Under the pieces are notes generated by a model, which saw nothing but the letters and a program-made list of their open reading frames with translations, was not told the DNA's origin and searched no databases. From NCBI RefSeq assembly GCF_000346465.2, contig NC_034014.1, positions 16,366,210-16,430,209 of the forward strand: a stretch of DNA of 64,000 nucleotides, in the 5' to 3' direction. This DNA is from Prunus persica. Lineage: Eukaryota; Streptophyta; Magnoliopsida; Rosales; Rosaceae. The stretch's first letter is position 1, and each line of letters opens with the position of its first letter. The translations under genes were made by a program, and so were the position numbers. Shown here piece by piece: positions 9,203 through 21,600 of the stretch.

Positions 9203-12183
9203 TTATTCATCATCTGAACTATAGTAACTTTCGTTATCGTCGCTATCATCACTTTCGGTCTCCCAATCCTCCTCCTCCTCCTCTATAACTACATCATCTG
9301 TGTTGCTCGGGTCCACTGCAACATCGAATCTTGGAAGATCCCCGAGGTCAATTGTAATTGACTAAATTGGTATTTCGATTGAAGACACTCCTTGTATTTG
9401 AAACGGTTCTTGTATAACATGTGTATCTCGAAGTGTTTCCGCATTATTTTCCATTGAAGATTCTAAACGTTGGTCAGCCACATTGTCGACGTCGTTGTCA
9501 GTTGGGTCTAGTTCTGGTATAGCATACACGTTCCTATGATCCATCTTCTGAACAACTTTCCAACTGCTCCCAGCTTTAGGGTCATCTAGATACACAATTT
9601 GTGTTGCTATGTTTGCCAAAATGTAAGGGTCGTCACCATACCAAGTTCTGTTAATGTTCACAGACAGTAAGCCATGGTTGATTTTAACACGTCCCGGCCT
9701 ATTTGGGTTGCTATCAAACCATCGACACTTAAACATGATCACTTGGTATCGATCTTTGTAAAGCAATTGAACGACAGTTGTGAGTTTGCCATAAAAATCA
9801 ATGTTCGTACTTTCGCCTCTACCTGGGACATGGACACCGCTGTTTTGTGTACACAACTTGTCATCTCGTGCAGCCCCCAAAAATTTGACGCCGTTAATAT
9901 AACAACCCGAAAACAATTCAGCGCGAATTGGGCCGAACGCCAAGTTATATACTTAATATAATACAAAATTAAGTGGGGGAATTCGATGATTTCAACTTAT
10001 TCGCCTAATATAATACAAAATCATTCACATGTTAGTCTGACAAAATTAAATACTACAATTTATATTTGTCAAATACAAAACACTTATAACTTACATAATC
10101 CAAAAACCATTGTTGAAACAATTCATGATGTTTCTGGGCAACTAAATGTGATGGATGTTCTCGCGCCATCATCTCTTCATGCTCATCTAAGTATGCCATT
10201 ATCTCATCACAATTGTTCAGTACGAACCAATGCGCTACCTCCATGTCATTTCTAGAAAACGACTCTCCTCGTCCAGGATCTCCAAAGGGTCGTGCGCTTT
10301 GGGCAAAAACAGAAAGTTTTTCCTTTCTCATACCTCCGTCGTTATTGCGTTGAGGACGATTGAAAGCCATCTCCACATCTTTTAAATACATTCCACAGAA
10401 AGTAAGCGACTCATATTGAACTCACGCCTCTATAATTGATCCTTCGGGCTTCGCCCTGTTGCGTACACTTTTTTTCAACTCTCCGAGAAGCCTGTCAAAA
10501 TAAAACGATATGATACAAATTAGCAAGTCTGTGATAATAATGCGTACACAAACGATAAGGATTATATACCTTTCTATTAGATACATCCAGCGATAGTTGA
10601 CAAAACCAGCAAGCAATGCCTCTTCTGGCAAGTGAACCATCACGTGCATCATACTTGTGAAGAATGTTGGAGGAAATATCATCTCAAACTTGCATAGGAC
10701 TTGGACAATGTCATGGCGCAACTGAAACATGTTTGTCTTTCGCAATGTTTTTGCCATCAGTTGGGAAAAAAATCTGGACAACAACATGATTGGCTTCACA
10801 ACATCTTCCGACAATGGATGTCGAATACCCACAGGAAGTAGGCGTTACATAAACACATGGCAGTCATGGCTCTTCAGTCCAGTAAATTTACCCCCATCAA
10901 TATTCACGCAACGTGCGATATTAGAAGCATACCCATCAGGAAACTTTACAGACGATACAAACTTTAGAAACTCTTTTTTGTCATTCGGTTTCATAGAAAA
11001 GAATGGAAGATCCCTTCTAGCTTTATCACTGTCCCTGTTCATCCATAAACCCCTTCGTATGCCCATTCTTTCCAAATCAAGACGGGCTTTGATTGTGTCC
11101 TTTGTCTTGCCCTCGATATCTAGAATCATGCCCACCAATGTGTCAAATACATTTTTCTCAACATGCATCACATCTAGATTGTGCCTCAATTTGAGTTTCG
11201 ACCAATATGGGAGCTCGAAAAACATAGGCTTGTGAGTCCAGTTCATATGTGTAGAAGGTCTGGTCCGATGACCAAGGTAACAAACTTTTCCCGCATGCCA
11301 ACCAGAAGTTACATCTTCCTTGCATATAGGACATGCCATATAACCCTTTGTGCTTTACCCAGAAACCATTGCATATGCTGGAAAATCATTCACAGTCCAC
11401 ATAACTGCTGCCTGCAAAGTGAACATCTTCCCAGTTGATTTATCGTACGTGCGAACCTCGACTCATTGCATATAAGGCATGTCTCCAACGTTTCATGCTC
11501 CTTGTAGAATAACATGCAATTATTTTTGCAAGCATGAATTTTTTCATAACCCAATCCAAGACCATTCAACACCTTCTGCGCGTGTTTATGGTCTTTCGGC
11601 AAACAATTGTCCATCGGAAGCATTCTCTTGAAAACTCCCAAAAAGTAATCGAAACACAGGTTCGACATACGATACTTTATTTTTCCGTGCATTAGCTCAA
11701 CAATGGCCGTGAGAACGGAAAAGCTCTCGCACCCCGGGTATAGCTTTTGATTGGCATTTTTTAATAGTTTTCATATTGTTCAAACTCTGCGCTATCTATT
11801 AGTGTAGGCACGTCATCTTCCCTTTCGTGATTGATGTTGGTTGATACAAATGGAAAAGCATCCTGTATAATATCCATGACTTGATCATTAGGATCCACAA
11901 TAGGTTCAGCACTGTCCATTCTTGTGGCATTTGAAGACGAAGCATGGTCTAATTGTTCCCCATGAAGGTTCCAAATGCTATATGTCTCAATCATTCCATT
12001 CCTTACTAAATGAAATCCAACATTTTCAATTGTCTCCCACAACGTGTTATTACACCTCCTACAAGGACATCGGATTCTAGTTGCACCCGGGTTGTGTCTA
12101 CGTGCAAACTCAATAAAATCCTCGATCCCATCCAAGTATTTGTCTGCACATCCATTCGGGTTCTGTATTCACCTTCTGCTCAT
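9203..12183 (-). pseudogene. TNP2-type CACTA transposase, catalytic core deleted, multiple stops
   Basis: Domain order from 5' to 3' on the minus strand: transposase-associated N-terminus (12183-11761, with a CPCRRCNN zinc-type motif), TNP2/Transposase_21 N-part (about 11755-11455), TNP2 C-part (about 11455-10848, with LRHNLDVMHVEKNVFDTL and LKSHDCHVFM), DUF4218 (10847 to about 10060), DUF4216 (9943-9364) and an acidic tail to a stop at 9203-9205. Start chosen: ATG at 12183, in frame with the N-terminal domain. Damage: TGA at 12169-12171, a stop and frameshift near 11755, loss of the central transposase region at about 11455, a stop in the conserved WTVNDFPAY block near 11349, TAA at 10845-10847, TGA at 10422-10424 and TAG at 9362-9364. 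An intron at 10569-10492 (GT/AG) is well supported and another follows about 10063. TNP2 proteins cut and join the element ends; this copy cannot. Family identity is very likely. Confidence 0.9.
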
Positions 12184-12282
12184 AATTCCTGAAACCACAA
12201 TCACAACATAACAATCACAACAACTTCATACGAAGTTATAATGTCACCTTATACCTCCGGTAAGGGCCCTATCCCATTCGAG

Positions 12283-12490
12283 AATGCATAGTCCTGTTAC
12301 GTAACCTACGGCTACATGAGATTAGATTTCGACATGAATAAATTTCGGCAGCATCTCGATACAGTTCTTGAGGTGGGCATAGGTATAAATACCTACGTAC
12401 CACCCGAAGAACGTACCGAGATGACACCGAAATCTCCACAATAGAAACCTAATCCTGTAGCCGTAGATTACGTGACAACACTATGCATTA
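12283..12490. repeat. Large imperfect foldback with a TATA-like centre
   Basis: Two arms of about 100 bp face each other around AGGTATAAATACCT at 12381-12394. Outer arm ends are AATGCATAG (12283) and CTATGCATT (12481). Inside them CCTACGGCTAC pairs with GTAGCCGTAG, AATTTCGGCAGCATCTCG pairs with CGAGATGACACCGAAAT, and GTTCTTGAGGTGG pairs with CCACCCGAAGAAC. The RNA could form a long imperfect hairpin. Placement about 200 bp upstream of the TNP2 ATG suggests the central TATA could serve that gene, which is inference. Confidence 0.85.
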
Positions 12491-12616
12491 CCAAACTGTC
12501 CAAATAGTGGGACAATTCAAGAATTAATTGGACGCAGTCATGCTTTACACATCCATGTACGAAATCCAACTAATCTCGAACGGGAAACTAAATGTTACAA
12601 AACATACAAATAAAAC

Positions 12617-12644
12617 TACGAAGTTAATTTCAATTAACTTCGTA
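12617..12644. repeat. Perfect 13-bp inverted repeat
   Basis: TACGAAGTTAATT is followed after two bases by its exact reverse complement, AATTAACTTCGTA. It lies in the leader region of the TNP2 pseudogene. Function unknown; it may be a protein-binding site or a chance structure in AT-rich DNA. Confidence 0.8.
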
Positions 12645-13004
12645 CATCACAACACATTGTGCTACGTCACGCACAATTTAACAACATAATATAAATATAA
12701 CTTCACAAAAAAATATACACATAACAAATTAACTTTAACATTTTTAATATATAAAACGAATAAAATACCTTATCAATCGTTCTCCACAAATTGCTAATTA
12801 CAAATATCCCTAACGAGAACAAAATTAATAGCGTTAGTACGAATTTACATTAATACTTATAAACTAACGATACAAAATACTTACCCAATCAACGTACTGA
12901 ATTTCCAGCAGAGGCAGCAATAGAGAGGTTGAGAGAGACGCAGAGGCAGAAAGGAAATTTGTTTCCTTTCTGCCTCTGCAATGGCATAATTCGGATATGA
13001 AGAA

Positions 13005-13549
13005 GAAGGACTTTGCGCAACGAAACATATATTTCGTCGCGCAAAATACCGTCGGGAAAAACCATTTTTCCGTCGCACAAAATGTGTTTTTCCGTCGCGC
13101 AAAAACTTGCCAACAAAACAACTTTTGCGCGACGCAAGAAATTTTCGTCGCAAAAACATTCGTCGCGCAAATTCTAGATATCGTCACGCAAAAACAAAAT
13201 TCCGTCGCGCAAGAATGTACCGACATCTTCTATGAAACCTAATTCGTCGCGCAAACAAAAATATCCCCCTCCATTATTTTGGTGCCTAACCTTTACGCGA
13301 CGAAGTTTCAGATCGTCGCACTAGGTTTTCTTACGCGACGATTGCTCTTGCCGCGCAAGTGTTTGGCGCCAAAAAAAAACCCGGGTGTTTTTTCGCTCAC
13401 TAAGAGAGTTTGTGCTTCGAAAATTTTGGTCGCGCAAGTTTTCACTTTTTTGGGCGACGAAACTTTTTTTCCGTCGCTTTATTGCATTTTGCGCGATGAA
13501 TTTTGATTCGTCGAGCAAAAGCTTGTCGCGCAAATAGAAAAACGTAGTA
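13005..13549. repeat. Right subterminal repeat region and terminus of CACTA-1
   Basis: More than ten copies of TTCGTCGCGCAAA-like motifs or reverse complements occupy this stretch, ending in CGTAGTA at 13543-13549. Read inward that is TACTACG, the CACTA-type terminus. Satellite DNA starts again almost immediately at TGACTCCTCCC (13551). Because the genes run on the minus strand, this is the 5' end of the element. Confidence 0.8.
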
Positions 13550-15849
13550 CTGACTCCTCCCACAATATTACGATGTTCCCCAAGTTTTGGACTCAATCAG
13601 ATATCGATTGGTCCTTGAAATCAAACAATTCTGGTTCGTACGAAGTTTGTTCTGAAATGGGGTGGTTGTGTATTGTATTGTTCTAGAGATTGGATTTCCC
13701 TCAAAACCCACCAAATGACACATCCCACAATATTATGAAGTTCCATAAGTTTTGGACTCAATCCGATATCGATTGGTCCATGAAATCAGACAATTCATGT
13801 TCATACGAAGTTCATTCTGAAATGGAGTGGTTGGTGTATTGTATAGTTCTAGGGATTGGATTTCACACAAAACCCACCAAATGACAACTCCCACAATATT
13901 ATGATGTTCCCCAAGTTTTGGACTCAATCCGATATCGATTGGTCCATGAAATCAGACAATTCAGGTTCGTACGAAGTTCGTTCTGAAATGGAGACGTTAG
14001 TGTATTGTATAGTTCTAGAGATTGGATTTCACTCAAAACCCACCAAATGGCTCCTCCCGCAATATTATGGTGTTCCCCAAGTTTTGGACTCAATCCGATA
14101 TCGATTGGTCAATGAAATCGGACAATTTAGGTTCGTACGAAGTTCGTTCTGAAATGGGGTGGTTGGTTTATCGTATAGTTCTAGGGATTGGATTTCACTG
14201 AAAACCCACCAAATGACTCATCCCACAATATTACTATGTTCCCCAAGTTCTGGACTCAATCTGATATCGATTGGTCCTTGAAATCGGAGAATTCAGGTTC
14301 GTACGAAGTTCGTTATGAAATGGAATAGTTGGTTTATTGTATAGTTCTAGAGATTGGATTTCACTCAAAACCCACCAAAATGGCTCCTCCCGCAATATTA
14401 TGATGTTCCCCAAGTTTTGGACTCAATCTGATATCGATTGGTCAATGAAATCGGACAATTCAGGTTCGTACAAAGTTCGTTCTGAAATGGAGTGGTCGGT
14501 TTATTGTATAGTTCTAGGGATTGGATTTCACTCAAAACCCACCAAATGGCTCCGTCCGCAATATTTTGATGTTCCCCAGTTTTGGACTCAATCCGATATC
14601 GATTGGTCAATGAAATCGGACAATTCAGGTTCGTACGAAGTTCGTTCTGAGTGGAGTGGTTGGTTTATTGTACAGTTCCAGGGATTGGATTTCACTCAAA
14701 ACCCACCAAATGACTCCTCCCACAATATTACTCTGTTGCCCAAGTTTTGGACTCAATCCGATATCGATTGGTCCATGAAATCAGACAATTCATGTTCATA
14801 CGAAGTTCGTTCTGAAATGGAGTGGTTGGTGTATTGTATAGTTCTAGGGATTGGATTTCACTCAAAACCCACCACATGACAACTCGCACAATATTATGAT
14901 GTTCCCCAAGTTTTGGACTCAATCCGATATCGATTGGTTCATGAATCGGACAATTCAGGTTCGTACGAAGTTCGTTCTGAAATGGAGTGGTTGGTGTATT
15001 GTGTTCTAGGGATTGGATTTCACTCAAAACCCAACACATGACTCCTGCCACAATATTATGACGTTCCCCAAGTTTTGGACTTAATCCGATATAGGTTCGT
15101 ACGAAGTTCGTTCGGAAATGGAGTGGTTGGTTTCTTGTATAGATCTATGGATTGGATTTGACTCAAAATCCACCAAATGACTCGTCCCAAAATATTTTGA
15201 TGTCCCCCAAGTTTTGGACTCAATCCCGTATTGATTGGTCCTTGTAATCGGACAATTCAGGTTCGTACGAAGTTCGTTTTGAAATGGAGTGGCTGATGTA
15301 TTGTGTAGTTCTAGAGATTGGATTTCACTCAAAAATCACCAAATTACTCCTCCCACAATATTATTATGTTCTCCAAGTTTTAGACTCAATCCGAAATCGA
15401 TTGGTCTATGAAATCGAAGAATTCATGTTCGTACGAAGTTCGTTATGAAATGGAGTGGTTGGTGTATTGTATAGTTCTAGGTTCTGGATTTCACTCAAAA
15501 CCCACCAAATGACTCCTCCCACAATATTATGATGTTCCCGAAGTTTTGGACTCAATCCCATATCGATTGGTGCACGAATTTGAAAATTCAGGTTCGTACG
15601 AACTTCGTTCTAAAATGGAGTGGTCGGTGTATTGTATAGTTCTAGGGATTGGATTTTACTAAAAATCCACCAAATGACTCCTCCCACAATATTATGATGT
15701 TCCCCAAGTTTTGGACTCCATCCGATATCGATTGCTCCTTACAATCGGATAATTCAGGTTCGTACGAAGTTCGTTCTGAAATGGAGTGGCTGATGTATTG
15801 TATAGTTCTCGGGATGGGATTTCACTCAAAACCCACCAAATGACTCCTC

Positions 15850-18680
15850 CCACAATATTATGATGTTCCCCAGGTTTTGGACTCAATCCGATATCGATTG
15901 GTCCACGAAATTTGACAATTCAGGTTTGTACGAAGTTCGTTCTGAATTGGAGTCGTTGGTTTATTGTATAGTTCTGGGGATTGGATTTCATTCAAAACCC
16001 ACCAAATGACTCCTCCCACAATATTTTGATGTTCCCCAAGTTTTGAACTCAATCTGATATCAATTGGTCAATGAAATTGGACAATTCAGGTTCGTATGAA
16101 GTTTGTTCTGAAATGGAGTGGGTTACGTATTGTATAGTTCTTGGGATTGGATTTCACTCATAACCCACGAAATGACTCCTCCCACAACATTATGATGTTC
16201 TCCAAGTTTTGGACTCAATCCGATATCGATTGGTACTTGTAATCGGACAGTTCAGGTTCGTACGAAGTTTGTTCTGAAATGGAGTGGCATATGTATTGTA
16301 TAGTTCTAGGGATTGCATTTCACTCAAAACCCACGAAATGACTCCTCCGACAATATTATGATGTTCCCCAAGTTTTGGACTCAATCCAACATCGATTGGT
16401 CCATGCAATTTGAAAATTCAGGTTCGTACGAAGTTTATTCTGAAATGGAGTGGTTGGTTTATTGTATAGTTATGGGGATTGAATTTCACTCAAAACCCAC
16501 CAAATGACTCCACCCACAGTATTATGAAGTTCCCCAAGTTTTGGACTCATTGGTCCGAGAATTCAGACAATTCAGGTTCGTACGAAGTTCGTTCTGAAAT
16601 GGAGTGGCTGATGCATTGTATAGTTCTAGGGATTGGATTTCACTCAAAACCCCCCAAATGACTCCACCCACAATATTATGATGTTCCCCAAATTTTGGAC
16701 TCAATCCGAGATCGATTGGTCCTTTTAATCGGACAGTTCAGGTTCGTTCGAAGTTCGTTCGGAAATGGAGTGGTTGGCTTCTTGTATAGTTCTAGGGATT
16801 GGATTTGACTCAAAACCCACCAAATGACTCCTTCCACAATATTATGATGTTCCCCAAGTTTTGGACTCAATCCGATATCGATTGGTCCACGAAATTTGAA
16901 AATTTAGGTTCTTACGAAGTTTGTTCTGAAATGGAGTGGCTGCTGTATTGTATAGTTCTAGGGATTGGATTTCACTCAAAACCCACCAAATGACTCCTCC
17001 CAAAATATTATGATGTTCCCCAAGTTTTTGACGCAATCCCATATCGATTGGTCCTTGTAATCGGACAATTCAGGTTCGTACGAAGTTCGTTCTGAAATAG
17101 AGTGGTTGATGTATTGTATAGTTCTAGAGATTGGATTTCACCCAAAAATCACCAAATGACTCCTCCCACAATATTATGATGTTCCCCAAGTTTTGGACTC
17201 AATCCGATATCAATTGGTCCGTGAAATCGGCCAATCCAGGTTTGTGTGAACTATGTTCTGAAATGGAGTGGTTGGTGTATTGTATAGTTCTTGGGATTGG
17301 ATTTGACTCAAAATCCACCAAATGACTCCTCCCACAATACTATGATGTTCCCCAAGTTTTGAACTCAATCTGATATCGATTGGTCCACGAAATTTGACAA
17401 TTCAGGTTCGTACGAAGTTCGTTCTGAATTGGAGTGGTTGGTTTATGGTATAGTTCTAGGGATTGGATTTCACTCAAAACCCACCAAATGACTCCTCCCA
17501 CAATATTATGATGTTCGCCAGGTTTTGGACTCAATCTGATATCGATTAGTCCACGAAATTTGACAATTCAGGTTCGTACAAAGTTCGTTCTGAATTGGAG
17601 TGGTTGGTTCATGGTATAGTTCTGGGGATTGGATTTCACTCAAAACCCACCAAATGACTCCTCCCACAATATTTTGATGTTCCCCAAGTTTTGAACTCAA
17701 TCTGATATCAATTGGTCAATGAAATTGGACAATTCAGGTTCGTATGAAATTTGTTTTGAAATGGAGTGGGTTACGTATTGTATAGTTCTTGGAATTGGAT
17801 TTCACTCAAAACCCACCAAATGACTCCTCCCACAATATTATGATGTTCTCCAAGTTTTGGACTCAATCCGATATCGATTGGTACTTGTAATCGGACAGTT
17901 CGGGTTCGTACGAAGTTTGTTCTGAAATGGAGTGGCATATGTATTGTATAGTTCTAGGGATTGCATTTCAGTCAAAACCCACGAAATTACTCCTCCGACA
18001 ATATTATGATGTTCCCCAAGTTTTGGACTCAATCCAATATCGATTGGTCCATGCAATTTGAAAATTTAGGTTCGTACGAAGTTCATTCTGAAATGGAGTG
18101 GTTGGTTTATTGTATAGTTATGGGGATTGAATTTCACTCAAAACCCACCAAATGACTCCACCCACAATATTATGAAGTTCCCCAAGTTTTGGACTCATTG
18201 GTCTGAGAATTCAGACCATTCAGGTTCGTACGAAGTTCGTTCTGAAACGGAGTGGCTGATGCATTGTATAGTTCTAGGGATTGGATTTCACTCAAAACCC
18301 CCCAAATGACTCCACCCACAATATTATGATGTTCCCCAAATTTTGGACTCAATCCAAGATCGATTGGTCCTTTTAATCGGACAATTCATGTTCGTTCAAA
18401 GTTCGTTCGAAAATGGAGTGGTTGGCTTCTTCTATAGTTCTAGGGATTGGATTTGACTCAGAACCCACCAAATGACTCCTCCCACAATATTATGATGTTC
18501 CCCAAGTTTTGGACTCAATCCGATATCGATTGGTCCAAGAAATTTGAAAATTTAGGTTCTTACGAAGTTTGTTCTGAAATGGAGTGGCTGCTGTATTGTA
18601 AAGTTCTAGGGATTGGATTTCACTCAAAACCCACCAAATGACTCCTCCCACAATATTATGATGCTCCCCAAGTTTTTGAC
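15850..18680 (+). repeat. Segmental duplication of the satellite, offset 1648 bp
   Basis: Variant monomers at about 15850-17030 recur in the same order at about 17500-18680, always 1648 bp further on. The offset equals nine 166-bp monomers plus one 154-bp monomer. The short monomer (about 16506 and again 18154) lacks 12 bp, reading TTGGACTCATTGGTC in place of the usual CCGATATCGATTGGTC context. Such shared deletions show copying of a multi-monomer block. Edges are approximate. Confidence 0.85.
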
Positions 18681-21600
18681 TCAATCTGACATCGATTGGT
18701 CTTTGAAATCGGACAATTCAGATTCGTATGAAGTTCGTTCTGAAATGGAGTGGTTGGTTGATTGTATAGTTCTGGGGATTGGATTTCACTCAAAACCCAC
18801 CAAATGACTCCACCCACAATATTATGATGTTCCCCAAGATTTGGACTCAATCCGATATCGATTGGTCCATGAAATCAGACAATTCAGGTTCGTACGAAGT
18901 TCGTTCTAAAATAGAGTGGTTGGTGCATTGTATAGTTCTATGTACTGGATTTCACTCAAAACCCACGAAATGACTCCTCCCCCAATATTATGATGTTCCC
19001 CAAGTTTTGGACTCAATCCAATATCGATTGGTCCTTGACATTGGACAATTCAGGTTCATACGACGTTCATTCTGAAATGGAGTGGCTGAGGTATTGTATA
19101 GTTCTAGGGATTGGATTTCACTCAAAACCCACCAAATGACTCGTCCCACAATATTATGGTGTTCCCCAAGTCTTGGACTCAATCCGATATCGATTGGTCG
19201 TAGAAATCGGACAATTCAGGTTCGTACGAAGTTCGTTCTGAAATGGAGGGGTTGGTTTATTGTATAGTTCTGGGGATTTGATTACACTCAAAACCCACCA
19301 AATGACTCCTTCCACAATATTATGCGGTTCCCCAAGTTTTGGACTCAGTCCGATTACGAGTGGTCCTTGAAATCAGACAATTCAGGTTCGTACGAAGTTC
19401 ATTCTCAAATGGAGTGGTTGGTGTATGGTATAGTTCTAGGTACTGGATTTCACTCAAAACCCACCAAATGACTCCTCCCAAAATATTATGATGTTCCCTA
19501 AGTTTTGGACTCGATCTGATATCGATTGGTCCATGAAATCAGACAATTCAGGTTTGTACGATGTTCGTTCTGAAATGGAGTGGCTGATGTACTGTATAGT
19601 TATGGGGTTTGGATTTCACTCAAAACCTACCAAATGACTCCTCCCACAATATTATGATGTTCCCCAAGTTTTGGACTCAATCCGATATTGATTGGTTCAT
19701 GAAATCAGACAATTCAGGTTCGTACGAAGTTCGTTTTGAAATGGAGTGGTTGATGTCCTGTATAGTTCTGGAGATTGGATTTCACTGAAAAATCACCAAA
19801 TTACTCCTCCCACAACATTATGATGTTCCCCAGGTTTTGGACTCAATCCGATATCGATTGGTCTACGAAATTTGACTGTTCAGGTTCTTACGAAGTTCGT
19901 TCTGAAATGGTGTGGTTGGTTTTTTGTCAAGTTATGGGGATGGGATTTCACTCAAAACCCACCAAATGACTCCTCCCACAATATTATGACGTTCCCCCAA
20001 GTTTTGAACTCAATACGATATCGATCGATCCACGAAATCAGACAAGTCAGGTTCGTACGTAGTCCCTTCTGAAATGGAATGGTTGATGTATTGTATAGTT
20101 CTGGAGATTGGATTGCACCCAAAAATCACCAAATTACTCCTCCCACAATATTATGATGTTCCCCAAGTTTTGGACTCAATCCGATATCGATTGTTCTATG
20201 AAATCGGACAATTCAGGTTCGTACCAAAGTCGTTTTGAAATGGAGTGGTTGGTGTATTGTATAGTTCTACGTACTGGATTTCACTCAAAACCCACCAAAT
20301 GACACCTCCCGCAATATTATGATGTTCCCCAAGTTTTGGACTCAATCCGAGATCCATTGGTCGTTTTAATCGGACAATTCAGGTTTGTATGAAGTTCGTT
20401 CGGAAATAGACTGGTTGGTTTATTGTATAGTTCTAGGGATTGGATTTGACTCAAAACCGATCAAATGACTCCTCCCACAATATTATGATGTCCCCCAAGT
20501 TTTGGACTCAATCCCGTATCGATTGGTCCTTGTAATCGTACAATTCAGTTCGTACGAAGTCAACTGAAATGGAGTGGCTGATGTATTGTATAGTTTTAGA
20601 AGATTGGATTTCCCCTCCAAAAATCACCAAATGACTCCTCCCACAATACTATGATATTCCCCAAGGTTTTGGACTGAATCCGAAATTGATTGGTCCATGA
20701 AATCAAAGAATTCAGGTTCGCACGAAGTTCGTTCTGAAATGGAGTGGTTGATGTATTGTATAGTTCTAGAGATTGAATTTCACTCAAAAATCACCAAATT
20801 AGTCCTCCTACAATATTATCATGTTCCCCAAGTTTTGAAGTCAATCCGAAATTGATTGGTCCATCAAATCGAAGAATTCAGGTTCATACGAAGTTCATTT
20901 TGAAATGTAGTGGTTGGTGTATTGTGTAGTTCTAGGTTCTGGATTTCACTCAAAACCCACCAGATGACTCCTCCCACAATATTATAATGTTCCTCAAGTT
21001 TTGGACTCAATCCGATATCGATTGGTCCATGAAATCAGACAATTCAGGTTCGCATGAAGTTCGTTGTGAAATGGAGTGGTTGAAGTATTGTATAGTTCTA
21101 AGGATTGGATTTCACTCAAAACCACCCGAATGACTACTCCCACAATATTATGATGTTCCTCAAGTTTTGGACTCAATCCGATATCGATTGGTCCTTGTAA
21201 TCGGACAATTCAGGTTCGTACGAAGTTCGTTCTTAAATGGTGTTGCTGATGTATTGTATAGTTCTAGGGATTGGATTTCACTCAAAACACACCAAATGAC
21301 TCCTCCCACAATATTATGATGTTCCCCAAGCTTTGGACTCAATCCAATGTCGATTGGTCCTTGAAATCGGACAATTCAAGTTCGTACGAAGTTCGTTCTG
21401 AAATGGGGTGGTTAGGGTATTGTATAGTTCTAGAGAGTGGAATTCGCTCAAAACCCAACAAATGACTCCTCCCACGATATTATGATGTTCCCCAGCTTGG
21501 ACTCAATCCATTTTCGATTGGTCCTTGAAATCGGACCATTCAGGTTCGTACGAAGTTCATTCTAAATGGGGGTGGCTGGTGTATTGTATAGTTCTAGTGA

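Larger units (their letters stand above)
12184..13000. other. Leader and promoter region of the TNP2 pseudogene
   Basis: Upstream of the TNP2 start on the minus strand. It holds a 208-bp foldback (12283-12490) and a perfect 13-bp palindrome (12617-12644), listed separately. The remaining sequence to about 13000 is AT-rich with no recognisable coding sequence. Confidence 0.5.
4037..13549 (-). mobile_element. CACTA-1, En/Spm-like DNA transposon (degenerate)
   Basis: A 9.5-kb non-satellite block between two satellite blocks. It carries the two genes typical of plant CACTA elements, a TNP2-type transposase and a Transposase_24 (TNPA-like) protein, both on the minus strand. The right end read inward is TACTACGTTTTTCTATTTGC, close to the usual CACTAC terminus. 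The left end has the matching inner part (ATATTTGCGGCACAA against CTATTTGCGCGACAA) but lacks the outermost bases. Both ends are crowded with copies of a TTCGTCGCGCAA motif in both orientations, as expected of subterminal transposase-binding repeats. Superfamily is secure from gene content. The exact left boundary is uncertain because the end is damaged. Confidence 0.9.

Noticed and set aside
12226..12240. ATACGAAGTTAT resembling half of a loxP site
   Set aside because: There is no second half or spacer of the right form, and the plant repeat context makes chance similarity the best explanation.
12864..13226. Overlapping 90-120-codon frames at the right end of CACTA-1
   Set aside because: They run through subterminal CGCGACGAA motifs in several frames at once, so repetition explains them.
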